Shown here in pieces: positions 1-6,508 of a stretch of DNA of 6,508 nt (position 1 is the stretch's first letter; each line of letters begins with the position of its first letter). Made by a program: the position numbers and the translations under genes. Below the pieces are notes generated by a model. The model ran no database searches, was not told the origin of the DNA, and saw only the letters and a program-made list of their open reading frames with translations. Source of the stretch: Accumulibacter sp. (lineage in GTDB: Bacteria; Pseudomonadota; Gammaproteobacteria; Burkholderiales; Rhodocyclaceae); the NCBI GenBank assembly GCA_031276375.1, contig JAISNE010000024.1:1-6508 (forward strand), written 5' to 3'.

Positions 1-512
1 TGCGCGAGGAATTCGGCAAACGCACGGTGCATGACGTGGTTTCGGGCGAACGCACCACGATCATGGAGCGGATGCGCGAGAAAGCCGATCTCGACGCGCG
101 CAAGATCGGCGTGCAGATCGTCGACGTGCGGGTGAAGCGCGTCGACCTGACCTCGGAAGTGAGCGGTTCGGTCTACCAGCAGATGGAAGCCGAGCGCAAG
201 CGGGTGGCCAACGAACTGCGTTCCGAAGGCGCGGCGGAGGCGGAAAAAACGCGCGCGAACGCCGACCGGCAGCGCGAAGTGATCGTCGCGGAAGCCTATC
301 GCGAAGCCCAGAAAACCAAGGGCGAAGGCGATGCCAAGGCGGCGGCGATCTATGCGCAGGCCTTCAACCAGAACCCCGAGTTCTACACTTTTTACCGCAG
401 CCTGGAAGCCTACCGCGACAGCTTCAGGAGCAAGTCGGACATCCTGGTGATCGAACCCAGTTCGGACTTCTTCAAATACATGAGGAGCATGGGGTCCGCC
501 GCCGGCAAATGA
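1..512 (+). CDS. hflC: HflC, SPFH-family regulator of the FtsH protease (5'-truncated)
   Basis: This is the C-terminal 169 codons of HflC, read in frame from base 3; the gene starts before the window. HflC pairs with HflK in a large inner-membrane, periplasm-facing complex that surrounds and restrains the FtsH protease. The visible part begins with the segment [16 protein letters not shown], typical of the SPFH (band 7) domain end. It continues through [14 protein letters not shown] and then a long charged helix rich in Ala, Glu, Arg and Lys ([20 protein letters not shown] and onwards), which forms the oligomerisation coiled coil. The end, with [18 protein letters not shown] and a final FFKYMRS, is characteristic of HflC rather than HflK. 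The N-terminal membrane anchor and the first part of the SPFH domain lie outside the window. The stop codon overlaps the start of the next gene (ATGA), indicating coupling. hflK would be expected just upstream. Confidence 0.96.
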   Translation, partial: REEFGKRTVHDVVSGERTTIMERMREKADLDARKIGVQIVDVRVKRVDLTSEVSGSVYQQMEAERKRVANELRSEGAAEAEKTRANADRQREVIVAEAYREAQKTKGEGDAKAAAIYAQAFNQNPEFYTFYRSLEAYRDSFRSKSDILVIEPSSDFFKYMRSMGSAAGK

Positions 513-694
513 CCGATATCCTGATTCCCGCTTTTGCGCTGATGCTCATCATGGAAGGCTTGCTGCCGTTCATCGCGCCGGCGCTGTGGCGCGATACGTT
601 TCGGCGCATGATCCAGTTCACCGACGGACAGCTTCGTTTCACCGGCCTGGCGTTGATACTGGCCGGAATGATTTCGCTGATGATATTTCAATGA
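509..694 (+). CDS. DUF2065 (YjeT-like) small inner-membrane protein
   Basis: A 61-residue protein with two predicted membrane helices, at about residues 3-24 and 42-60. They are separated by a short basic, polar stretch ([18 protein letters not shown]). The pattern of a small hydrophobic protein with an [15 protein letters not shown] first helix and a glycine-containing second helix ([10 protein letters not shown]) matches the DUF2065 family, known in E. coli as YjeT. Its molecular function is not established. It is commonly found directly after hflC in proteobacteria, which suggests a membrane role linked to HflKC/FtsH, but that is inference from position. The ATG start overlaps the hflC stop (ATGA), and its own stop overlaps the hisZ start in the same way. 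No good Shine-Dalgarno sequence lies at the usual distance, so translation probably depends on coupling to hflC. Confidence 0.92.
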   Translation: MTDILIPAFALMLIMEGLLPFIAPALWRDTFRRMIQFTDGQLRFTGLALILAGMISLMIFQ

Positions 695-1851
695 ACTGGC
701 TTTTACCCGAACGCATCGCCGACGCGTTGCCGCACGAGGCGGCGCGGATCGAACGCTTGAGAAGAATGATCCTCGATCTGTTCCGCGTGCATGGATATGA
801 ACTGGTCATGCCGCCGATGCTGGAATATCTCGATTCGCTGCTGACCGGCGCGGGGAGCGATCTCAAGCTGAGAACCTTCAAGCTGGTCGATCAATTGTCC
901 GGGCGAACGCTCGGGCTGCGCGCGGACATGACGCCGCAGGTCGCGCGGATCGACAGCCATCTGCTCAACCGGCAGGGCGTGACCCGTCTCTGTTACTGCG
1001 ACAGCGTCCTGCATACCTTGCCGGCGTCGCTGGCCGCGAGCCGCGAGCCGATCCAGCTCGGCGCCGAGCTTTACGGATATCCGGGAATCGAAGCCGACAT
1101 CGAGGTGATCCGCCTGATGGACAAGGCGCTCAAGACGGCCGGCATGCCGGCGTCGCGGATCGACGTCAGCCATGCCGGCGTTTTCCGCGCCCTGTCCAGG
1201 GCGGCCAGGCTGGACGAAGAGGCCGAACCGAAAATCCTGCAACTCTTGCAGTCCAAGGACATTCCCGGACTGCGCGATTGCTGCGTCGGCATCGAAGCGC
1301 CCTACCGTTGCGCGCTGCTGGACCTGCCGGAGTTGTATGGCGGCATCGAATTGCTGGAGATCGCCCGCTCGAAACTGCCGGCGCTGCCGGAAATCGTCTC
1401 GGCGCTGGATACCCTGCGGGTATTGCGGGGCGCGCTTCCGGAACTGCCGCTGTCTTTCGATCTGGCCGATCTGCGCGGCTACAATTATCACAACGGCGTT
1501 GTTTTTTCCGCCTATTGCCAGGGGCTTCCGGGCGCGATCGCGCAGGGCGGCCGTTACGACGGCGTGGGCCGGACATTCGGCCGCGCCCGGCCGGCCACCG
1601 GTTTTTCGACCGATTTGCGGGTCATCGCCAGCCTGGGCGAAGACGAAAAACCGGCGGGCGCCGTGCTGGCGCCATGCGCGGCGAAAGACGGCGCGCTGGC
1701 GGCGCGCGTCGCCGCGCTGCGGGCGGCGGGCACGGTCGTGGTCGAACTGCTGCCGGGCGAGGCGCCGGGCGAAGGCCCGTGGTGCGACAGGCGGCTGGCG
1801 CGGGAAAACGGGCAGTGGATCATTCAGACAATCAGCGAGGATCGAGGGTAA
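691..1851 (+). CDS. hisZ: HisZ, ATP phosphoribosyltransferase regulatory subunit
   Basis: A 386-residue paralogue of histidyl-tRNA synthetase that does not charge tRNA. It binds the short form of HisG and makes it active and histidine-sensitive in the first step of histidine synthesis (ATP + PRPP to phosphoribosyl-ATP), in the cytosol. Sequence signs are the class II synthetase-like core: [12 protein letters not shown] at residues 76-87, YNYHNGVVF at 264-272, and GGRYDGVG at 286-293 followed by ATGFSTDL. There is no HisRS-type anticodon-binding domain after residue 320, only a short alpha/beta tail, and the length fits HisZ (about 380-390). The start at 691 is chosen because [11 protein letters not shown] is the expected N-terminus and its ATG overlaps the upstream stop; longer in-frame starts from 586 run through the DUF2065 gene and add unrelated sequence. 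It is coupled to purA by a TAATG overlap. A short-form hisG should exist elsewhere in the genome. Confidence 0.97.
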   Translation: MNWLLPERIADALPHEAARIERLRRMILDLFRVHGYELVMPPMLEYLDSLLTGAGSDLKLRTFKLVDQLSGRTLGLRADMTPQVARIDSHLLNRQGVTRLCYCDSVLHTLPASLAASREPIQLGAELYGYPGIEADIEVIRLMDKALKTAGMPASRIDVSHAGVFRALSRAARLDEEAEPKILQLLQSKDIPGLRDCCVGIEAPYRCALLDLPELYGGIELLEIARSKLPALPEIVSALDTLRVLRGALPELPLSFDLADLRGYNYHNGVVFSAYCQGLPGAIAQGGRYDGVGRTFGRARPATGFSTDLRVIASLGEDEKPAGAVLAPCAAKDGALAARVAALRAAGTVVVELLPGEAPGEGPWCDRRLARENGQWIIQTISEDRG

Positions 1852-3161
1852 TGGCAAAGAACGTCATCGTAGTGGGCACGCAATGGGGCGACGAGGGGAA
1901 GGGCAAGATCGTCGATTGGCTGACCGATCACGCCAGGGGCGTGGTGCGTTTCCAGGGCGGACACAACGCCGGGCACACGCTGGTGGTCGGCGGCGTGGAG
2001 TACCGCCTGAACCTGGTGCCGGCCGGCATCGTGCATCCGGGCGTCGACTGCTTCATCGGCAACGGCGTGGTGCTGGACATCCATCACCTGCTCTTCAATG
2101 AAATCGAAACGCTCGAAGCCGGCGGCATCGAAGTGCGCTCGCGCCTGAAGATCAGCCCCGGCTGCGCGCTGATCCTCGGCTATCACGCGGCGCTCGATCG
2201 CGCCAGGGAAACGGCGAAGAGCCGGGACGCGCGCATCGGCACCACCGGCAAGGGGATCGGCCCGGCCTACGAGGACAAGGTCGCGCGCCGCGCCCTGCGC
2301 GTTTACGACCTCTTCCACCCGGCGCGTTTCGCCGAAAAACTCAAGGAAAACCTCGACTACCATAATTTCGTGTTGAGCAAGTATTTCGCGGCCGACCCCG
2401 TCGACTACCAGGAGATTCTGGAACAGGCGATGAGCGACGCCGAACGGATCAAGCCTCTGGTGGCCGATGTCTCGGCGGCGCTCCACGCGATCAACGAGGC
2501 CGGCGGCAACCTGCTCTTCGAGGGCGCGCAAGGCAGCCTGCTGGACATCGATCACGGCACCTACCCGTTCGTCACCTCGTCGAACTGTGTCGCCGGCCAG
2601 GCGGCCGCCGGATCGGGCATCGGCGCCAACATGCTGCACTACGTGCTGGGAATCACCAAGGCGTATTGCACGCGCGTCGGCGGCGGCCCGTTCCCGAGCG
2701 AACTCGACATCGAGACGAAAGGGACGCCCGGCCACCAGATGTCCGACAAGGGCAAGGAAATCGGCGTCGTGACGAAGCGCAAGCGCCGCTGCGGCTGGTT
2801 CGACGTTCCGGCGTTGAAACGCTCGGCGCGGATCAACGGCTTGTCCGGCCTGTGCATCACCAAGCTCGACGTGCTCGACGGTCTGCCGGAACTGAAAATC
2901 TGCACCGGCTACCGGCGGCATGGACAGACCGTCGACTTGTTGCCGATGGGCGCGGAGGAAGTCGGCGCCTGCGAACCGATCCTTGAAAGCGTGCCGGGCT
3001 GGCAAGCCTCCACGGTCGGGCTGACTTCGTTCGAGGCCCTGCCTGAAGCGGCGCGCGCTTATCTGGCGAAGATCGAAACGCTCTGCGGGATTCCGATCGA
3101 CATCGTTTCCACCGGCCCCGAGCGCAGCGAAACGATCCTGCGCCGTCATCCGTTTCAATGA
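1851..3161 (+). CDS. purA: Adenylosuccinate synthetase PurA
   Basis: A 436-residue cytosolic enzyme that joins IMP and aspartate using GTP to give adenylosuccinate, the first step of the AMP branch of purine synthesis. Near full family identity is evident: the glycine-rich P-loop WGDEGKGK (residues 12-19) contains the catalytic Asp14, and GGHNAGHTL (36-44) contains the catalytic His42. Other family blocks are [13 protein letters not shown] (131-143), the [20 protein letters not shown] region (221-240), the [11 protein letters not shown] segment, KRRCGWFD, and the C-terminal [10 protein letters not shown] nucleotide-binding end. Length is close to the usual 430. The ATG overlaps the hisZ stop (TAATG); AG-rich sequence just upstream (GAGG at 1837 and GAGGG at 1844) can serve as ribosome binding site. 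A longer open frame starts at 1278 but runs inside hisZ and is not real. No clear terminator follows the stop. Confidence 0.99.
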   Translation: MAKNVIVVGTQWGDEGKGKIVDWLTDHARGVVRFQGGHNAGHTLVVGGVEYRLNLVPAGIVHPGVDCFIGNGVVLDIHHLLFNEIETLEAGGIEVRSRLKISPGCALILGYHAALDRARETAKSRDARIGTTGKGIGPAYEDKVARRALRVYDLFHPARFAEKLKENLDYHNFVLSKYFAADPVDYQEILEQAMSDAERIKPLVADVSAALHAINEAGGNLLFEGAQGSLLDIDHGTYPFVTSSNCVAGQAAAGSGIGANMLHYVLGITKAYCTRVGGGPFPSELDIETKGTPGHQMSDKGKEIGVVTKRKRRCGWFDVPALKRSARINGLSGLCITKLDVLDGLPELKICTGYRRHGQTVDLLPMGAEEVGACEPILESVPGWQASTVGLTSFEALPEAARAYLAKIETLCGIPIDIVSTGPERSETILRRHPFQ

Positions 3162-3218
3162 AAACCGCGCAGGGCGAAACGTGGCGAAGCGGCCGGGATT
3201 TTTCCGGTCTTCCGGATC

Positions 3219-4241
3219 ATGGGAATCCTTGACTGGATCAAGAATCGGCCGGCGCGCTCAGGCCCGGAACCCGTGCCCGACGAAGTCGTGGCGATGGCCA
3301 TCGACAGGGCCATCGCGCTGACCAACCCGCGCCTCAAGTTTCTCGATTCGCGCGAAAAAACACTCCGCCGTCCGGTGGAAAAATGCGTCACTTACCTCCG
3401 CGACGCGATATCGGCGCTCCCGCCGCCCATTCCGGTATCGGAAGCGGGCTGGGCGAGCGATCCGGCGCTGCGCGCCTTCTTCGCCAAGGCCGCGGACCTG
3501 TCGGCCGCGCTCGGACGTTCCGGGGATCTGCGCTCCTTCTTCGATAAACACGCGGACGCCGGGCAGGCCTTCATCGTCCTGGGCGCGAGCTACCACGAAC
3601 GCCCGGACCGCGCGCCCTCGTTGCAGGGCGACGCCGCGCCGCGGGACATCGCCCGGACCGTGGTGGATTTTTCCGTCCCGAGCGCGCGTCTTTGCGGACA
3701 CACCGATTCCGAACTCCGGCGTCTCCTGCTGATCCAGTCCTTTGAATACATGGCGGCGCAGGCGATGACGGAAATATCGAAAGCCAGGGAAGGGCGGCGG
3801 GAACTCGAAGACAGCCACAACCTGATCCGGGCCAGGCTGCGCCTCCACCAGCCGCCGGGCTCCGGTTTGGGAAACCTGTTCGACGTCGGCCCGGAGAGCG
3901 CCGAACAGCGGCGGTTGGAAAACCAGCTCCTCGAAAACGAACGGCAAATGGAAGAACGCGGCAGCGCGCGCGAGGTCCTTGAACACGAACTCGAATGCCT
4001 GCGCCAGGCACTGGAAAATCCGGAGAATCATCTCGGATTCGAGCACAGGAAAATCCGTCTGAGCACGCTCAACGTCCTACTGGACGAGGGCAGCGTCGAA
4101 GCCGCCGCGGATGTCGCGTTCACCATGCTGAACCTCTCCGGCGTCCCGCGGGCGCAATACGCTTTCGTCATCGGATGCCTCGAACGCCGCGATATGCCGC
4201 AAGTGAAACTGAATCTGGCGGACGCCGAACGCTTCCTGTAA
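3219..4241 (+). CDS. Hypothetical soluble protein with coiled-coil segment
   Basis: I do not recognise this 340-residue protein. It begins MGILDWIKNR, a short amphipathic start without a signal peptide, and no membrane helix is apparent, so it is probably cytosolic. Residues about 21-170 look alpha-helical, with a conserved-looking stretch PRLKFLDSREKTLRRPVEKC at 37-56. Residues about 165-215 and 228-268 are charged and heptad-like (ENQLLENERQMEERGSAREV), consistent with a coiled coil broken by a Pro/Gly-rich linker at 211-225. The tail (about 277-340) is a compact helical region that could be a small separate domain. It starts 57 bases after purA on the same strand with no convincing terminator between, so read-through from the purA operon is possible, although no good Shine-Dalgarno is seen. 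Codon use is GC-rich like purA, and it reads as a real gene. It may be a lineage-specific neighbour of purA or an accessory gene next to the CRISPR module. Confidence 0.85.
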   Translation: MGILDWIKNRPARSGPEPVPDEVVAMAIDRAIALTNPRLKFLDSREKTLRRPVEKCVTYLRDAISALPPPIPVSEAGWASDPALRAFFAKAADLSAALGRSGDLRSFFDKHADAGQAFIVLGASYHERPDRAPSLQGDAAPRDIARTVVDFSVPSARLCGHTDSELRRLLLIQSFEYMAAQAMTEISKAREGRRELEDSHNLIRARLRLHQPPGSGLGNLFDVGPESAEQRRLENQLLENERQMEERGSAREVLEHELECLRQALENPENHLGFEHRKIRLSTLNVLLDEGSVEAAADVAFTMLNLSGVPRAQYAFVIGCLERRDMPQVKLNLADAERFL

Positions 4242-4270
4242 CCGGTCGCGCGCCGCTCCCGGCAAAACAG

Positions 4271-4294
4271 GATGGCCCCGGATTTCCGGCCATC
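4271..4294. repeat. Inverted repeat after the hypothetical gene, possible weak terminator
   Basis: GATGGCC at 4271-4277 is matched exactly by GGCCATC at 4288-4294, giving a 7-bp stem with a 10-base loop. An alternative fold pairs the inner CCGG repeats around an ATTT loop. It lies 30 bases after the stop of the hypothetical gene, where a terminator would be expected. However, no T-run follows directly (the next T6 is at 4332), so it does not meet the usual criteria for an intrinsic terminator. Confidence 0.35.
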
Positions 4295-4299
4295 GCGGA

Positions 4300-4313
4300 C
4301 GGCAAGCTTGCCG
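4300..4313. promoter_or_regulatory. Perfect 14-bp palindrome, candidate operator
   Basis: CGGCAAGCTTGCCG is a perfect 14-base palindrome in the intergenic region. Its centre is about 45 bases upstream of the transcription start predicted from the extended -10 element at 4337-4345, a distance at which activators or repressors often bind. The downstream gene carries a winged-helix-like domain, so autoregulation is conceivable. Only the symmetry and the position are seen; binding is inference, and a single 14-bp palindrome can occur by chance. Confidence 0.3.
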
Positions 4314-4336
4314 ACTCCCAACGCCCGGACGTTTTT

Positions 4337-4345
4337 TGCTGTAAT
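4337..4345 (+). promoter_or_regulatory. Extended -10 promoter element for the CRISPR-associated operon
   Basis: TGCTGTAAT fits the extended -10 consensus TGnTATAAT with one mismatch in the hexamer (TGTAAT, 4340-4345). It directly follows a T6 run in an otherwise GC-rich region. No TTGACA-like -35 is present at 17 bases, which is tolerable for extended -10 promoters. Transcription would start near 4352, leaving a leader of about 28 bases before the CARF gene. This is the only convincing promoter-like sequence in the intergenic region. Confidence 0.45.
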
Positions 4346-4379
4346 GGCGGTTCGAAAACCCTGCCGCCGTCCTCAAGCC

Positions 4380-5510
4380 ATGAACACGCCTTCCCCCGCC
4401 AGCTTCCGGCGCCGCATCCTGCTCGCGGTCACCGGGCTGTCGCCGCAAGTCGTCACGGAAACCCTGTACGCCCTGACACAAGCCGACGAGCCTTTCGTTC
4501 CCAGCGAAATCCATCTCATCACCACCGTGGAAGGCGCCGAGCGGGCGCAGCTTTCCCTGCTGTCGGAACACCCCGGCTGGTTCCATCGCCTCCGCCGCGA
4601 TTACGGGCTGCCGCCGATCCGCTTCGACGCCGGCAACATCCACATCCTGCGCACGCCCGCCGGCGCGCCGCTCGACGACATTCGCGGCCCGGAAGACAAC
4701 CTGCACGCCGCCGACTTCATCACCGAAAAAGTCCGCGAACTTTCCGCCGACGGCAGCGCGGCCCTGCACGTCTCCATCGCCGGCGGACGCAAGACCATGG
4801 GCTTTTTCCTCGGCTACGCGCTGTCGCTTTTCGGCCGGCCGCAAGACAGGCTCTCGCATGTGCTGGTTTCCACGCCGTTTGAAAACAATCCGGATTTCTT
4901 CTATCCGTCACCGGCGGAACACATCATTTATGCCGAACGGGACAAATCCAGACCCATCGACGCCCGCACCGCGCAGGTGAGTCTGGCCAATCTGCCTTTC
5001 GTCAGCCTGCGCCACGGCCTGCCCGCCGATCTGCTCGATGGTAGCGCCCGCTACGTCGACACGGTCAGCGCCGCCCGCGCCAGTTTTGCTCCGCTGACCC
5101 TGAGCATCGACCTGGCCGCGAGACGAATCACCGCGGCCGGGCGCACCGTCAGCCTGCCGCCCGCCGAACTGGCGCTGCTCACGCTGCTGGCCCGCCGGAC
5201 GCAAAACGGAGACGAACCGCTGCCCGTGCCCTCCAAGGAGGTCGGCGATCCCGAACTGGCCCGGCAATACCGCGCCGAACTCTCCCGCATCAAACCCGCT
5301 GCCGATCCCGATGAAATCCCCAGGAATTTCAGAAACGGCATGGACGGCGACACGTTTTCGCAATACATGTCCAAGCTGCGCCGATCCTTGGGGAAACCCC
5401 TCGCCAACAGCCTCATCGACGACGGCGGCAGCCGCCCGCGAAAATACCGGATCGGAGTAGACCCAAGTGGTATTACAATCATTCCTCCATCGCGCAACCG
5501 ACAGGCCTGA
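4380..5510 (+). CDS. CARF-domain CRISPR-associated protein (Cas_NE0113-like) with C-terminal winged helix
   Basis: A 376-residue protein. Residues about 11-225 form a CARF-type Rossmann domain of the Cas_NE0113 family: LLAVTGLSPQVVTETLYAL at 14-32 and VSIAGGRKTMG at 131-141 are the two ligand-binding motifs. CARF domains bind cyclic oligoadenylates made by Cas10 in type III systems, and some also cleave them. No HEPN motif (RxxxxH) or other obvious nuclease motif follows. Residues about 238-370 instead resemble an OmpR/PhoB-type winged helix: beta strands LTLSIDLAARRITAAGRTV, a helix AELALLTLLARR (262-273), a putative recognition helix TFSQYMSKLRRSLG (335-348) and a wing ending RKYRIGVDPSGITI, with an insertion at about 275-330. 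Start 4380 is preferred; in-frame ATGs at 4272 and 4344 add residues unlike the family, and 4344 lies within the predicted -10. No Shine-Dalgarno is evident. The stop is 4 bases before cmr1. Likely a signal sensor with regulatory or ring-nuclease activity. Confidence 0.88.
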   Translation: MNTPSPASFRRRILLAVTGLSPQVVTETLYALTQADEPFVPSEIHLITTVEGAERAQLSLLSEHPGWFHRLRRDYGLPPIRFDAGNIHILRTPAGAPLDDIRGPEDNLHAADFITEKVRELSADGSAALHVSIAGGRKTMGFFLGYALSLFGRPQDRLSHVLVSTPFENNPDFFYPSPAEHIIYAERDKSRPIDARTAQVSLANLPFVSLRHGLPADLLDGSARYVDTVSAARASFAPLTLSIDLAARRITAAGRTVSLPPAELALLTLLARRTQNGDEPLPVPSKEVGDPELARQYRAELSRIKPAADPDEIPRNFRNGMDGDTFSQYMSKLRRSLGKPLANSLIDDGGSRPRKYRIGVDPSGITIIPPSRNRQA

Positions 5511-5514
5511 GACC

Positions 5515-6508
5515 ATGCCGATACTGACCCGGAAATTCACCTTCCAGTTCTCCACTCCCGCCTTTCTCGGCGACGCCGAGCAGAAAGGTATCTGGCGAAC
5601 GCCGCCGATCAAGGCGTTGCTGCGGCAATGGTGGCGCGTGGCCTACGCGGCGCGGGCCGGGTTTCGGGTCGATGTCGGGGAGATGCGCGGGGAGGAGGCC
5701 GCGCTGTTCGGTCACGCGGACGACGAGGGCGCAAGCAGGAGTCTCGTGCGCTTGCGGCTGGACAGGTGGGACGAAGGAAGACTGAAACGGCAGCAATGGC
5801 AGGCGCTTCCCGAAGTGAAACACCCGGAAGTCAAGGATGAACAAACGGGAAAACTGAAACCCGTCGGTTCCGATCTTTATCTTGGCTATGGCCCGCTTGA
5901 GTTTTCTGGTGGGCACACACAACTCAAGAAAAATGCCGCCATTCAGGCCGAAGAATCCGCCGAGTTTTGTCTGGCCTACCCGGAAAATCATGGCGCGCCT
6001 TTGGAACAGGCGCTTTGGCTGATGGATCGTTTCGGCGTCCTGGGTGGGCGCAGCCGCAACGGATGGGGGAGTTTTTTCCTGAAGCCGGAAAACGGCGAGC
6101 CTTTGACCGGGACGCTTCCCTTGCGAAATTGGGAGGATTGCATTGACCGCGACTGGCCGCACGCTATTGGCAGGGACAAAAAAGCGGCGCTGATCTGGCA
6201 AACCACGCCGCTAACCGACTGGAAAAATGTGATGGTGGAATTGGCGAGACTCAAGATAGGCTTGCGGACGCAATTCATTTTCCCGGATGAAAGACCGCCA
6301 CACCATGATGTCCTGCCCCGTCATTGGCTCTCGTACCCCATCACCAAACATTCGACACAGGCGTTCCCGAGAGATGCGCGCCTGCCTAACAGCCTGCGTT
6401 TCAAGGTACGCCCGGCAGAAAACGGTCATCTCGTCGGCGTGATCTTTCATGTTCCCTGTCTGCCGCCGCCCGTTTTTCATCCTGATCGCAATCTGGAGGC
6501 AATCAAGC
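5515..6508 (+). CDS. cmr1: Type III-B CRISPR RAMP protein Cmr1 (3'-truncated)
   Basis: This open frame continues past the window end, with 331 codons visible. Cmr1 is a Cas7-like RAMP subunit at the end of the Cmr effector complex, which binds crRNA and cuts matching RNA. Family signs: the N-terminal strand FTFQFSTPAFLGDAEQ (8-23), then WRTPPIKALLRQWWRVAYA (27-45), matching the Cmr1 pattern of R-x-P-S-I-K-G-x-L-R-x-W-W-R with Ala in place of the usual Gly at residue 34. Next come LFG (64-66) followed by a basic strand, the segment SDLYLGYGPLEF (119-130), and the glycine-rich RAMP loop FGVLGGRSRNGWGSF (173-187) that closes the first RAMP fold. The remaining sequence begins the second, less conserved RAMP domain. 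The ATG lies 4 bases after the CARF gene stop, so translation is probably coupled. The other Cmr genes (cas10/cmr2, cmr3-6) are expected downstream but not seen. GC content falls after about 5760. Confidence 0.9.
   Translation, partial: MPILTRKFTFQFSTPAFLGDAEQKGIWRTPPIKALLRQWWRVAYAARAGFRVDVGEMRGEEAALFGHADDEGASRSLVRLRLDRWDEGRLKRQQWQALPEVKHPEVKDEQTGKLKPVGSDLYLGYGPLEFSGGHTQLKKNAAIQAEESAEFCLAYPENHGAPLEQALWLMDRFGVLGGRSRNGWGSFFLKPENGEPLTGTLPLRNWEDCIDRDWPHAIGRDKKAALIWQTTPLTDWKNVMVELARLKIGLRTQFIFPDERPPHHDVLPRHWLSYPITKHSTQAFPRDARLPNSLRFKVRPAENGHLVGVIFHVPCLPPPVFHPDRNLEAIK

Noticed and set aside
1278..1850. Upstream extension of the purA frame inside hisZ
   Set aside because: The extension translates to Arg/Gly/Ala-rich sequence without homology and overlaps hisZ fully; PurA begins at [16 protein letters not shown].
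703..1857. Long open frame (384 codons) on the minus strand opposite hisZ
   Set aside because: Antisense shadow with low-complexity Arg/Gln-rich sequence; the + strand encodes HisZ with clear motifs.
1824..3158. Long open frame (444 codons) on the minus strand opposite purA
   Set aside because: Antisense shadow of a GC-rich gene; its product is Arg/Ala/Gln-rich with no family motif, while the + strand is unmistakably PurA.
3192..3215. CCGG repeats around a T5 run after purA as a terminator
   Set aside because: The stem is only about 4 bp and the T-run lies in the loop, not after the stem, so it is not a credible intrinsic terminator.
4242..4379. Possible CRISPR array or leader next to the Cas genes
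   Set aside because: There are no regularly spaced direct repeats here or elsewhere in the window; any array must lie outside.
5471..5480. TATTACAATC as a possible internal -10 promoter before cmr1
   Set aside because: It lies within the CARF coding region, lacks a -35 or extended TG, and the 4-base gap suggests co-transcription instead.
6211..6480. Minus-strand open frame of 89 codons near the window end
   Set aside because: Lies wholly opposite cmr1, which stays open here in a recognisable RAMP frame; no motif or ribosome site supports it.

Overview
The window looks like part of a betaproteobacterial chromosome with high GC content. The gene order hflC – small DUF2065 membrane protein – hisZ – purA is typical of betaproteobacteria such as Rhodocyclales and Nitrosomonadales relatives, and hisZ itself points to a lineage that uses the short, regulated form of HisG. 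The exact genus cannot be read from the sequence. All supported genes are on the + strand.

Positions 1-3161 form a compact housekeeping block: the 3' part of hflC, a 61-residue DUF2065 (YjeT-like) membrane protein, hisZ and purA. The three junctions are stop/start overlaps (ATGA at 509, ATGA at 691, TAATG at 1849), so the genes are almost certainly co-transcribed and translationally coupled. They combine membrane protease control (HflC), the first step of histidine synthesis (HisZ with HisG) and the first committed AMP-branch step (PurA).

Positions 3219-4241 encode a 340-residue soluble, partly coiled-coil protein that I do not recognise. It sits 57 bases after purA.

Positions 4242-4379 are a 138-base intergenic region. 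It holds a 7-bp inverted repeat, a perfect 14-bp palindrome, a T6 run and an extended -10-like promoter element. The CRISPR-associated part begins here. Positions 4380-5510 encode a CARF-domain protein of the Cas_NE0113 type whose C-terminal half looks like an OmpR/PhoB-type winged helix rather than a nuclease domain. Four bases later starts cmr1, a RAMP-family subunit of a type III-B (Cmr) effector complex, which runs off the window end. The likely logic is that the Cmr complex detects foreign RNA and its Cas10 subunit (expected downstream, not seen) makes cyclic oligoadenylate. The CARF–winged-helix protein could then sense or degrade that signal and adjust transcription. This linkage is inference from domain content. 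No CRISPR array, transposase, tRNA or rRNA is visible.
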